From Sphagnum compactum (Eukaryota; Bryophyta; Sphagnopsida; Sphagnales), in the NCBI GenBank assembly GCA_965153455.1, contig OZ234496.1, positions 16,918,304 through 16,982,303 on the forward strand: a stretch of 64,000 bases of DNA, in the 5' to 3' direction. A model generated the notes under the pieces. The model ran no database searches and was not told the origin of the DNA. It saw nothing but the letters and a program-made list of their open reading frames with translations. A program made the translations under genes and the position numbers. This document shows, piece by piece, positions 50,903-61,590 of the stretch. The stretch's first letter is position 1. Each line of letters opens with the position of its first letter.

Positions 50903-51120
50903 CCCGAGATGAGCTCTCAGGATGTTCTTGCTTCCAACAATTCTACAAAATAAATCCGAGTTCCTATAAAATCTGTGCAGCGTTTGAAACTCTTGTTGGG
51001 TGCTAGCTGAATTCGGATAAGATGTCGACAAAGGTCTCGGTGATGTGATGGAAAACTGATTTGTGTCACCGCTCCCCTCACCCATCACCGTCTCCTCCCC
51101 CCTACCCATCCATCCAGCAG
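50903..51120 (-). promoter_or_regulatory. Leader/promoter of the PAM71-type gene
   Basis: Upstream of the chosen start codon the frame stays open to 51,109, so a longer protein cannot be excluded. A TTTTATAGGAA word on the minus strand near 50,965 is a weak TATA candidate. The transcription start is unknown. Confidence 0.35.
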
Positions 51121-51173
51121 CAGGAGGGTTTAGGGTTTGGGGTTTGGGGTTTAGGGTTTACAGGGTTTACAAA
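51121..51173 (-). promoter_or_regulatory. Interstitial telomere-like repeat in the PAM71-gene promoter
   Basis: On the plus strand GGGTTTAGGGTTTGGGGTTT is followed by GGGGTTTAGGGTTTACAGGG, about six imperfect TTTAGGG units. Read in the gene's direction it gives several AAACCCTA telo boxes 220-270 bp before the start codon. It is either a functional telo-box cluster or a small interstitial telomere insertion. Confidence 0.7.
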
Positions 51174-53869
51174 CAATTAAATCAGAAATTGAGTTCACTC
51201 TTGCAATTTGAGTTGATGGGTTTTTTAAAAAAGAATTTAAGTCAATTTAACATCATTTATTTTTATTGAACTTTGTTACTTGAAAAAATTTATCAAGCAA
51301 AAGCAAATATATGTATTACACAGACTTATTAACACAAGGAACTAGAAGTGAATAAATCATGCTTTATTATTAGAAGATTTTAATAAAATTTGATAATTAT
51401 GCTAAAAGAGGGGATTGGAAAATATTAGTCAAAGAAACAAACACATTAAAAGATTTCTTCACCAATTTTTTGGGTAATGGACAAAGCGTGCAATGCAAAA
51501 TAAGAATGTCAAAAGCAAAAACAAAAAACATAGAGATAGAATGTTCCCATGAAAAAAGGTTACAATTAAGATTGAGGTCATCACAAAAAGTTGATGAAGT
51601 TGTAGTTTTAATCCACAACTCGAAATGGAATGTGGACAAAGAAAACAAGACAACGAACTTGCAATGTCATTGAGACTAGAGCTCAATTTGAGGAAAACAT
51701 ATACAAGAAGGATTGCACATGACAAAAATCGACAACACCACCTCACAAGCGCAAAAATGACAAAAAAAAGTGTGGCAACATTCAAGCCACACCAATATGT
51801 ACAAAAGTAAATGGTTTAAGATCATCAAGATCATTGGCAAGTTCAATGGTGAGGGTTCAACCAAATGAAAAAATAACAAGCCTTATATCTAACGGTTGGG
51901 ATCTTTCGTTATTCAAAAGTCATGATTTAGAGGGAGTGGATGTAAAACATATGAAAATTTTGGGAAATGAAAAGTGCTACTTTGGGGTATGAGTAGTAAT
52001 AGGGTTGGTGAAGATACACTCAAGCAACAATGGATCTTTGCTCCTCGTATAGTGAGATCAAAATGATTAACGAGGTACATATAAATATTTTGGATGAAAC
52101 AAATGGATGTAAGTGGGTGGTATGGAAAATACTAATTTATGTACATATGTTGAATGGATTTCACCATTGATTTTATCAATGATCAAAATTGAATTTATAT
52201 CAAAGTTAGATTTAATAGTGATGAATACATATGCATCTAATAGTTTAAACTTGATTTTGAATCCTTGACATTGTTAATTTGGACAATCAAGATCATTAAC
52301 GATGTGGACATGTGAAAATTACTGATGCCTCACAAGATTAACATTGACATTATCAATGATGCAAATGAAGTCTAGTATAGGGTTAGGTTGAAAAATGATG
52401 AATAAAATTGCATCCAAGTGTTTAAATTTTGTTTATGATTTAATAATGAAAATTAGGTGAACGGATGGTTGCAATTGATGAATGAAAACATCAACATGTG
52501 AAGAATATCATCATTCAATGAAATCAAAATATGGTATGATTAGTTTTTTTTAGATGTGTTACCTCTTTAGTTTCTTGTTTTCTCCTTCACAGTTTGAGCT
52601 TTGTTGTACATATCATTAATATTGTTTCGTTTTTCCTTTGGTTGTTTTGGTGCTTATTCAAGCACTTTCATTTCCTTTGATTAACATTATATGACTTTGG
52701 TTTATTATTGTTTGGTGTCACTTTTACTATTTATACATTTTCATTTCTATTTTCAACGTGTTTAGTTTGGCATGGTGGTACATTATTTCTTTTTTTTCTT
52801 TTTTTTAAATTCAACATATTTTCAAAAACCTACAACATGAGCTCTCATTTCTTTTACAACTTTTTCTTTTCACCAATTTTTTTCTTACACTACATTAAAA
52901 GGCATCATCCATGACTTGGACATTTTCATGATTATAATTAAGTTTTAATCATGTCGTCATGTCCTTAGTTGTCATGTCCTTAATCATGTTTACAACTACA
53001 TGACTAGGTCATATCATGAAATTCATAATTATAGGATTAAAGCATGTGGTTTGACTTCAAAACCATGTTTGACCAAATAACAAAACATATTGGACACATC
53101 AAAAGCTAGGGAAAAAAATTATACAAAAATGAATTTGTTAGTTAAGTGCATAGTTTTAACATTTTCAAAGGTAACCCCCAGAAAAAAAAAAAACTTAATT
53201 ATTCAGAATAATTTATGAACATTAACCAATTGTGAATGATTTTAAATATTTTAAATTGCGATTTTGCACATGAAAAATATATAAACCTAATCCAACATCA
53301 TGTCACTAAACATTTTTTTTCTTGAAAACAACATTAAAATACTTTCACATCAAATTTTGTTTAAGTTTGGCAAAATGAACAACCTTGGTTTACATTAAAA
53401 AGAATCAAGGATTTTGCAACTATCCAAATTCACTAAATTTTCAATGAAATTGAACAAAAATTGACTGATATGCAACTTGTATTATTTTTGTCAAATAAGA
53501 CTGATTGATTAAGACATTTTTAATACAAATGTTTTTAGTTGTTTTGGATAATCACATGTTGCATTAAGTAATTTTTAATTTCAAAATTTTGACATGGATA
53601 TTATGAAGTCCCAAGTTAAAATGACATGGACTGAAATGCCATGTCATCATACAACACACTTTTTTCAAGGTCATCAAATCATGGATTGCATTTTTTCATG
53701 GCATGTTATGACAAAAATACTTGTCATGAATTTATTTTTAAGGTTTTTTTCTTTTTGTTTTTATCAGCAAAAAATTTGGTGCCATTCACCATTGTGATAT
53801 ATACATGTTTGTTCATTACATTTGTTCATGATATATTCATGTATATACACATTGTATACATTAATACAC
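51174..53869. other. AT-rich intergenic DNA, no gene seen
   Basis: Short open frames only. From 51,470 to 51,880 overlapping frames occur on both strands without any family signature. Confidence 0.55.
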
Positions 53870-53935
53870 ACGTACAACAGTATTTGAACCCAAAACCTCA
53901 TGAAGATGCACCAAGGTTTTAACTACCAAATTGCT
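53870..53935 (-). mobile_element. SINE-like fragment, minus strand
   Basis: On the minus strand GCAATTTGGTAGTTAAAACC (box A-like) is followed by TTTTGGGTTCAAATACTG (box B-like). The arrangement and the GGGTTCAAAT word match the copy at 28.3 kb. It is too decayed to fold as a tRNA. Confidence 0.45.
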
Positions 53936-54380
53936 TCAAAACTCTTATAATGTAAAAACAAAAATTAATTTTATCATGTTCAGCATGAATTTACTTCGGA
54001 AACTCAAACTTTAGCCTACATTTGTTTTTCAAAATATATTTCAAATTCTACAAATGAAAAGATGATCTTGAAGCTTATTCAATAATGATTCAAAAAAATT
54101 ATCATTTATAAAATTTTAATTTAATTTTTTTAAATAACTTAAAATAACATGTTATGAATATATCTACAAATTTATAAATCTATTTTTGTTTAAATTGACC
54201 GACAATCTTTGTAAATGTGATTCAACATAATGTGAATTCAAAAATTCCTTCATTAAGTCTTTTTTTTTTAAAATTGTTACATAAAATATATGTCCATTTT
54301 TTGAAGGATTTCAAGTTTTTTTAATTTTGCCCCATGTGATTAAATATAATTTATTTTTTATTTCTAAAAATTTCACTTTT
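53936..54380. other. AT-rich intergenic DNA, no gene seen
   Basis: Nothing beyond A/T-rich sequence. Confidence 0.6.
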
Positions 54381-54440
54381 TGCAATGTTGCTCAAATGGC
54401 AATCATCCATAAGAAGATTTAATTAACTACATTTGGTTAT
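54381..54440 (+). repeat. Dispersed GCCAAATTTGGC-type repeat, copy 3 (diverged)
   Basis: TGCAATGTTGCTCAAATGGC, AATCATCCATAAGAAGATTT and AACTACATTTGGTTAT align in order with copies 1, 2 and 4, but the GCCAAA core is mutated. Confidence 0.5.
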
Positions 54441-56525
54441 AGACAAGTTATGGAACTAGAAATTTATTTTAATATTTTAATATTATGATTACCTATTATA
54501 ACATATTGTGAAAATTTGATAATAAATAAATCTAATTTTTTAAATTTAGATTTGTTTTTTTCAAAATATCCTTTGTTGATGTTCTTACCTTTTTAAATCT
54601 TAACCTATAGGTTTAGCTTCAATTTAACTTCTAAGTTTAATTCAGGTTTAATTTTTAGCTTTAACTTAAATTTAACTTTTAAGTTTAGGCTTTGACAATG
54701 AAAACATAGGACATATTAAAATAACATTGACTTGAGGCTTAAAAAACTAATATTTCTTAATCAAATTATTATTGAAAGTTGCCCCAACCCAATGGGTGTT
54801 TTTATGGATTGCATTTCAGATGGGAAAAAACATAATTGTATATTTCCTAAATAAAACATAATGAACTCCTCCATGTTTTGTGAATTGTCACAAGTCGTCC
54901 TTTGTGAAAATTTTATCCTTGGTTCTTTATAACTCCAAAGGAGATATGAATGGCAATAGTCGTTATGATGTGCTCAGGGTCAAATAAATGATGGATGGGT
55001 ACCTCTTTTCAACACTCGAGTTGTCAATTCAACACTAACAACTTATTCATTTTTGGCTAACACTCACATTAGCATTGAATCCCTTTTAACACTTCTAAAA
55101 TTAATCCTTACAACAATTGTACCATCAACCCCTCCAATGCTAGTATTAACCCTCCAACACTACCAACACCCCTTCTACCACCTTGTGCATTGTTGTCACC
55201 TCCTCCATTAACTCTTCCACTATTAACATGTTCCCTTCGTTTTAAAAAAAAAAATCCATAACAATGCCATTAGGTTGAATGGTAATGTTGGGCTCCATCA
55301 GTAATGAACCTTTTAGTAAAATTACAATTAAAATAGGTTCCCACCCAAAATTGCCTTTCACATTGGGCCTTATTAAAGTATCATGATTATGTGTTCATAT
55401 CAATAACCTTCCTAAGCATAAGAAATGTAGCAAGTTGTGGTAGGTGTAGATTCTACCCTTGAATTACTTTTTGCATACTTAAAACAATACAAATTATACT
55501 CCCAATAATCGTATCCACAATTACAATCTATGTTTTAAAATATTCAGAATAATTTTGTACATTGTTTTTACACAATTTTATTATCATAGTTATTATTCAT
55601 TATTTTCAAGTTTTGGTTCATTCATAATAAATAGAATTTATGGTCAAAGTTTAATTATTCACCAAAAGAAACACAACATTCCATATTGTATATTTTTTTT
55701 CCTTGCTAAGTTCACATTTCTCTCTATACTCATAATTGAACATATCAACAAATATAGTATTAGATATAGAAATCATAATTGAAAACATGAAAAATCTATA
55801 GTTTTTCCAATATCAACAGAACTTTAAATGTCATCACCTATCTCTTTTTTAACTCCAACAAATTGTAAAACTCCATCCTAGGTTAACTTGTCTCCAAAAG
55901 TAATTCAAAATCAAATGACCAACAATCTTAGTCCTATCCAGCTCATCAACTACCTTGGTGCATCCTTGCCCTTTACTAACTAATCTTTACCTTGTTGAAT
56001 ATATTCCATTCATTGGGTAACAAGTACCTCCAATAGAAAAATTTCCTTTCATTATGTTACATCATCTGAACAAATGTTTTCAACTACATGAATTGATTTG
56101 GTAACATTCACTTTGTTTAGCATGCACATGAAAATGGGTTCATGAAATTAATTTCCCCTACATAAAGTTTCTGCCATAATTGACCTCATTTGTTCTCTTC
56201 AATTACTTCAACAAAGATCCCATCATTTTAAATCAAAAAAGAACTTGTGCACACTTTATCCCCACTACATCAGTGATCACATGTTTGCTTTCAAATAGAA
56301 AGTGCACTCATTATTCATGAACTTGAACTTTAAAAACTAGAAGGATCACCTCTAAGGTTGCATTGGACATTTTTCTTTTTCAAGTAATTCATTTACATTG
56401 ATATTATCATGAATTCCACCATTTTATGAACTATAATTGTTCACAACCAATTAATTCATCTAATTATTTGTTGTGCATCGATAACAAGGTGGCCTTCCTT
56501 CTACTATGTTGTCAAAATGCATCTT
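54441..56525. other. AT-rich intergenic DNA, no gene seen
   Basis: The segment 54,595-54,690 repeats the words TTTAGCTTCAATTTAACTT and AAGTTTAATTCAGGTTTAA. Otherwise featureless. Confidence 0.55.
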
Positions 56526-56660
56526 TAGCCCTAGGGTGGTAACTAATTGGTATAACCCATTTTGAGACTTTAAGACCTTAAAAAATGTCTTTAAGTTCAA
56601 ACCTAGCGGTGTGTAGTTGATAATATTACAAAACATCATTTTTTTGCTAATAGCATGCAA
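56526..56660 (+). mobile_element. tRNA-derived SINE-like element, second clear copy
   Basis: GGGTGGTAACTAATTGGTAT then AACCCATTTTGAGACTTT (box A side) and AAGTTCAAACCTAG (box B) run parallel to the copy at 28,264-28,385 over about 75 bp. The shared non-tRNA words (CCCAT..GAGAC.TT..GACCT, then an A run) are what define the two as one family. Confidence 0.6.
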
Positions 56661-57545
56661 TTAAAACAATAGTAAAATCAAATCCATTTGTTTAAAATGA
56701 TTGATTATGTTTGGTTTGATTCAAATCAAAACTAGGTATGTTGAACAAATGGTGTATGTGGCACTCGTGTGGAATTGCCCAACTTGATTGATTAATGTGA
56801 TAGAAATCAATCATCTAGATATGAATGATTATGATTGTAATGCTAGTTTTGATGGTGTGATAAATAATATATATACTATTTAAGTTTTTGAACTAAATTA
56901 CTAAAAAAATGAAGGTCAATTAAAAATTTCTTATTTCCATATGACGTTTTAAATTATCCACATAAAAATTAAAAGATTTTTTTTGGAAATATAACAAAAT
57001 GACATGTGAGAAATTGGAATGTCAAACTGATTTTTAAATTTTTTATTTTATCAGAAAATGAAACATAATTAATGTACCTACAAAACTTGAACTAGTTTTT
57101 TAACTTAATTTGAAACTAAAAAAATAGAATTTGAAATTATTTTATAAAATAAAAAATATGTGAATTTTAATCATGTAATTTCAAGAAGGAAATTAGCTTC
57201 ATTGTGAGATTTCTACAAAAAACATTAATTACAAAAATTTCCAAAATCAAAAAATATAAACTAATGTATTATTTTACCACTTGGAATTTCTCAAAGTTTA
57301 ATTTCAATTAAATGAGGGTTAAATTAATTAACTTTAATTTAAAATATTTAAAATATGTGAATTACATTTAACATTTTGAAATTAGAATGCATTATAAATT
57401 TCAACATAATTATCAATAAAAATTTGAATTGAATAATGATATTAAATATCTACATGTGTAGAAAAAAATCATTTTGAAATTATCTAACTATATAATAAGA
57501 TGTTAATTATTAAACAAAAGTGTGAACTTATATAGATTTTGTGAT
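56661..57545. other. AT-rich intergenic DNA, no gene seen
   Basis: Nothing recognised. Confidence 0.6.
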
Positions 57546-57555
57546 AACAATTTAT

Positions 57556-57672
57556 GAAGTGGTGGTTAGGTTTTGGGTTGTGGCTAAAGAGGTGGGGGTT
57601 CAAACCCCACTTTGAACATGTTGTGTTCGTGATGTCATCCATGTGATATGTCATCATAATGACATATCACAT
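57556..57672 (+). mobile_element. tRNA-like element followed by a perfect hairpin
   Basis: Box A-like GTGGTTAGGTTTTGGG and a box B with a perfect T-arm, GTGGGGGTTCAAACCCCAC (57,592-57,610), look like a tRNA-derived SINE head. About 30 bp downstream ATGTGATATGTCAT (57,641-57,654) and ATGACATATCACAT (57,659-57,672) form an exact 14-bp stem with a 4-nt loop. The anticodon arm is not convincing, so I do not call a tRNA gene. Confidence 0.5.
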
Positions 57673-58695
57673 TTTTGTTGAACCCAAAAAACTAATTGTT
57701 TTATAATGGAATCACAGGTCAAATGCGATTTTTGGATTTGTCCATAATTTAATTTGGAACATTTTGTAATTATAAATTATGTATAAATAATAATATTTTT
57801 ATTTTAAATTAAATTGACAATGCCACATCAATAAGTAGTTAATCATAATAGTCATTTGAAACAATCATTTCAATAAATTAAAAAATCACATATCCTGACA
57901 TAAATGAATAGTTCAATCCAATTGAGAAAAAATTTATCCCTTATCTATTTTGATTGAAATTTTAATCATAAATGTCAAGTTAAAACACACACATGTGTAA
58001 TAGTTTGAAGCTCCTATTGGTCCTTTACCAAAGAACTTGACTTGGGGTTGCCAATGGCTTATTAGGTCAAGTCTATTATTGTGCTTCAAAGAAAAATAAA
58101 AAGTAAATCTTCAAAATTGTTTGAAATGAATCGTCAAAGGGTAATTCTTACATGTAATGAACATAAATAATCTTTCCCAAATATGTTGACAATTTAGCAT
58201 CTAAACACTCCATGCACCATGAGCAAGCATCATGGGGTGCAAATTAGTGTTGTCTAGTTTCAATTTGATTCCCATGCTATTTATGGAGAGTCCAATTTTA
58301 GATTTTGAGAAAAAAATTCCCAAATTGAAATTAGAATTGAAAATCAATCTTTGGTTAAATCCATACTTAAAATCAAAATTGGCCTCAAAACTTGTTTAAT
58401 ACATATTCAAATTTTTTGCTATATTAAGAATTAATGTTTGTTTTTAATGCCTAAAAAAAATTCCCTTTCAAAATAAGGTTAGTTTGAAAAAAATAATTAT
58501 GGTATATACAATTTTTGTAATGATAAATTTGGGGTTGAATGGGGAGGGGGAAGGCATGTAGTTGATATAAATAATCATCTTTGTTGGCTTTACAAATGTT
58601 AATAATTAGAAACAATTCAATTTTGGGCTATGCATAGGTAGGGTAGAACCATATCTAATTTGAAAGTAGACCCACCTAGAATTGTTTTTCAAATC
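57673..58695. other. AT-rich intergenic DNA, no gene seen
   Basis: Nothing recognised. Confidence 0.6.
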
Positions 58696-58699
58696 TAAT

Positions 58700-58806
58700 A
58701 TATTAATTCACTACGTCTGTGCGTGCGTCTGTCTGACACGACAATTCTGCTGCAATTCTATGGCAGAATCGGCCTCTGCATTTTCTATGGTAGAATTGGG
58801 CAATGC
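58700..58806 (+). repeat. 107-bp direct repeat, upstream copy
   Basis: TTAATTCACTACGTCTGTGC, GTGCGTCTGTCTGACACGAC, AATTCTGCTGCAATTCTATG and GCCTCTGCATTTTCTATGG recur at 59,330-59,436 with about 8-10 differences. This copy is embedded in AT-rich DNA. Confidence 0.85.
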
Positions 58807-58807
58807 A

Positions 58808-58926
58808 CCTCACCTGTTTTGGAACTTCATCTGTTTTCGTACCTCATCCGGTTTGGGACCTCACCTGGTTGACGACCTCAACTTTTTGGGGACCTCACCT
58901 GGATTGGGACCTCAATTGGTTCACAT
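58808..58926 (+). repeat. 17-bp minisatellite, seven units
   Basis: Seven exact-length 17-mers follow one another: CCTCACCTGTTTTGGAA, CTTCATCTGTTTTCGTA, CCTCATCCGGTTTGGGA, CCTCACCTGGTTGACGA, CCTCAACTTTTTGGGGA, CCTCACCTGGATTGGGA, CCTCAATTGGTTCACAT. The array begins directly after the first 107-bp repeat. The period is not a multiple of three, so it is not a protein repeat. Confidence 0.9.
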
Positions 58927-59082
58927 AGTCCAGCTCCCTGAGCTACTGTGATTGGAGAGATTAAAAAAGGTTAAAAAACACTTTATCTTTTTACAGAATT
59001 TTAAAAGGCAACTTATTATTACCTATTACCCTACATAGTCTATTTTTTCTTTTATTGTACTAACCCTAAGGGTTTTTTTTTT
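58927..59082. other. AT-rich spacer
   Basis: Nothing recognised. Confidence 0.6.
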
Positions 59083-59138
59083 CAATTTTGTGATGTAGCT
59101 GAAGTGCCGATCGTCCATTAGATGATTTAGCCAAATTA
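59083..59138 (+). repeat. Dispersed GCCAAATTTGGC-type repeat, copy 4
   Basis: CAATTTTGTGATGTAGCTGA, GTGCCGATCGTCCATTAGAT and GATTTAGCCAAATTAAA run parallel to copies 1 and 2. Confidence 0.6.
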
Positions 59139-59329
59139 AAATTAAAAAAAAAAATAGAATCCTTCCTTCAGTATTCTTGGCTATCTATTGGAACTTATCA
59201 TAAAAATATGGCGATTTGGATTTTCTTTTTCTTTGAAATGTGGCGAATTCGGGTCATTTTTTTCATGAAAAATCCTTTGTATAGATCGAAATCATATTTT
59301 TCATGTTGAAATTTCGGGTACCCACTGTA

Positions 59330-59436
59330 TTAATTCACTACGTCTGCGCGTGCGTCTGTCTGACACGACAATTCTGCCGCAATTCTATGGCAGAACCGGT
59401 CTCTGCATTTTCTATGGCAGAACCGGCGGCCAATGC
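59330..59436 (+). repeat. 107-bp direct repeat, downstream copy
   Basis: Second copy of the 58,700-58,806 sequence, 630 bp downstream. It leads straight into the GC-richer island 59,437-60,650. Confidence 0.85.
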
Positions 59437-60095
59437 AGAATCGGGTCGTGGTGGCGGAGAGACACACGCCGTGCCGCCATGGCGGTAACAGCGATGCCGC
59501 TGTAGGCAGGTGTCCCGTGGGTGGAACTCGAGTCCTTGGCGAGAAGAGCAACAGCAGCAGCAGCTGGAGTCCTTGGCCAAGTGTCCGTCTCTTCCAGAAC
59601 TAGCAGCGAACTGGGGTGCTGGAAGGCTGCATGTCAATGCTCGAGCAAAAGACTCAGTCACTCCGTCTCTCTCTCTGTTTGAAATCTGTTCTAGATTGTA
59701 ACGTGTTGCATGCGCACGCTGTGTTTGTGTACCCCCCGTGTGGATCTAGATTTTTTTTCCCGCTTTTGGGAATACCCAATGTCCATGGATCACACCTCCT
59801 CTCGCCATCCCTTGCTGCTAATTCCCACCCAGTTTTTGTCGTCGTCTCTTCTCCGCCCACCAGCACCAGCACTACCATTACTGTCCATTTCTCTCACGGG
59901 TAACTCTGTATCGTCGCTGCTCTAGGTTTCTGAGTGCAGGAGAATGTGATCTGCAGTTTTTTTCCTGAGGCTTCTGGGAGGTTGTTGTAGTAGGCTTTTA
60001 GCGCCGCCTGTTTAGTATTCAGAGGACGGTGAGACGGGAGACTTTGTTGCTCCTTTAGCTGAAGAAAGAAGAATTAGAATGATAAGGGAATTACC
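59437..60095 (+). promoter_or_regulatory. GC-richer island, possible 5' leader of an unrecognised gene
   Basis: Composition and CT-rich, CAG-rich texture resemble the leaders of the hexokinase and cysteine-rich genes in this window. It contains GCAACAGCAGCAGCAGCTGG, CTCCGTCTCTCTCTCTG and CCAGCACCAGCACTACC. Overlapping frames on both strands are not supported as coding. Confidence 0.4.
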
Positions 60096-60644
60096 ATGAA
60101 GAATTTGCAAGAGGTTTTTCCTGCCACGATTATGGATACCCAACGAGAAAACAATGCTGCAGAATCTGATGAGCAGAGGGCGCAGGATGACATCGAGAAA
60201 CAACGACCCGATTCTGGTGATTCAGAGGTCGTGAGCACAATGCAGCAGCCCCTTGCAGCGCCGAAGGCAACTCCACAAACTTCAAATAATTCTACAATTT
60301 TGGAGAGTCAAGAAGAAGAAACTGCGGCGACTCAACGAGCTACAGGATCTGCAGGCGATCACAGGGGGTCGGATTTCAAGGGGCTGCTTGATTACTATGA
60401 GAAGGGGTTCGGCGGCAAGAGAGAAGGAGGTGTGCGTGTGGAATTGCGAGGAGGACCCACATCATCTACAGTGGGTACTCCAGAGCTCTCCTTCGATGCA
60501 TTGTCAATTGTTGTAGAATTGCTTGTTGTTACACCTTCCAGAGGAGGTCTCGACGGGGTAAAAAACCGGAGTGGGCAATGGGAAGGACCGGGCGGGGGGG
60601 AGCTCGACAGGTGCATTATGCACCGGGTTCACACTAGTAATTGA
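60096..60644 (+). CDS. Hypothetical protein, possible first exon or gene fragment
   Basis: An 182-codon frame from ATG 60,096 (alternative ATG at 60,132, which starts MDTQREN). Residues 1-90 are polar, Gln/Glu/Ser/Thr-rich and look disordered (RENNAAESDEQRAQDDIEK). Residues 90-125 read GSDFKGLLDYYEKGFGGK then REGGVRVELRGGP. The rest is Gly/Arg-rich. A GT donor (ACGGG|GTAAAA, about 60,558) could end an exon inside the frame. After 60,650 the DNA is AT-rich and I find no following exons before the window end, so either a long intron follows or this is a broken or captured gene start. I do not recognise the family. Confidence 0.35.
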   Translation: MKNLQEVFPATIMDTQRENNAAESDEQRAQDDIEKQRPDSGDSEVVSTMQQPLAAPKATPQTSNNSTILESQEEETAATQRATGSAGDHRGSDFKGLLDYYEKGFGGKREGGVRVELRGGPTSSTVGTPELSFDALSIVVELLVVTPSRGGLDGVKNRSGQWEGPGGGELDRCIMHRVHTSN

Positions 60645-61590
60645 TAATGGAAAATATTGAAATGTGAAAATTTGGGCCAAATTGGAGGTAGAAATTCTAT
60701 GAACTAGAGTTAGAAGTTTTCTCAAATGTTTTTTAAAAATGGAACATAGACCAAACATTTTCTTGAAAAGTAAAATTTGTTTAATTTTAATTTAGTTCTT
60801 ACATTTCAATTTTAATTTCAAACCTAAAACAACATGATTCCAAACCTAACACAAAGATAATATAATAAGTCAAGTAAACAATGCCAAAGCACTCTTCCCC
60901 CTTAAAACAATTTCTTTAAAGGTTTAATGTTGTCTTTTTTCCCTTTTGCCTACTATTTTTGCACACACATAAGGTATATTTTCTTTTTCAAAAAATTAAT
61001 GGAACCAAGGTGATAAATATACCTAGGAAAATTTCAATTTAATTGATTACATTATTCCAAGGAACTTTTAAAACTATAACCAATAAACATAAATGTAGTA
61101 ACACCTTCCCAAAATAAAACATTTTTTGGTCAGTTTAAAAAAAGGGAATTTATGACATAATATTTTGACAAAAAAACTATGTAGCCTTTCGATGATTTTT
61201 CACAAATAAAAAGATTATTTACAATATTATAAAAGAAAGGTTATAAATCAATTAAATATCAAAGCTATGTTTACTCAATGTGACCATTATGTGACTATAT
61301 GAAGCAACATGAATTTTGTTATTAACTTTGTATGATCAAACCCTACCAAGTTTAATAAAAAACAAACACCCATGCCAAAAGATGAAAGGGATGAACAAAA
61401 AGAGAGGATCAACATCCTACTAGTAGACATCACCCAAAAATGCAAACACACAAACATGAACCGTGAAAAAAAACAATAAGGACCCGTCAAAAGGATGTCA
61501 AAATAAACAATATGAGGCTTAAAACTTTCATTAGTTGCATAATCATATCCAATGAGGAAATGGGTGGGAAACTTGAAAATACATTTACCT
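60645..61590. other. AT-rich intergenic or intronic DNA, no exon seen
   Basis: Nothing recognised. Confidence 0.55.

Noticed and set aside
57556-57615. tRNA gene with a perfect T-arm
   Set aside because: Only the T-arm is convincing; no anticodon stem or acceptor stem of seven pairs was found.
58808-58926. CRISPR-like array or protein repeat
   Set aside because: Units are contiguous with no spacers, and 17 bp is not a codon multiple; this is a eukaryotic minisatellite.
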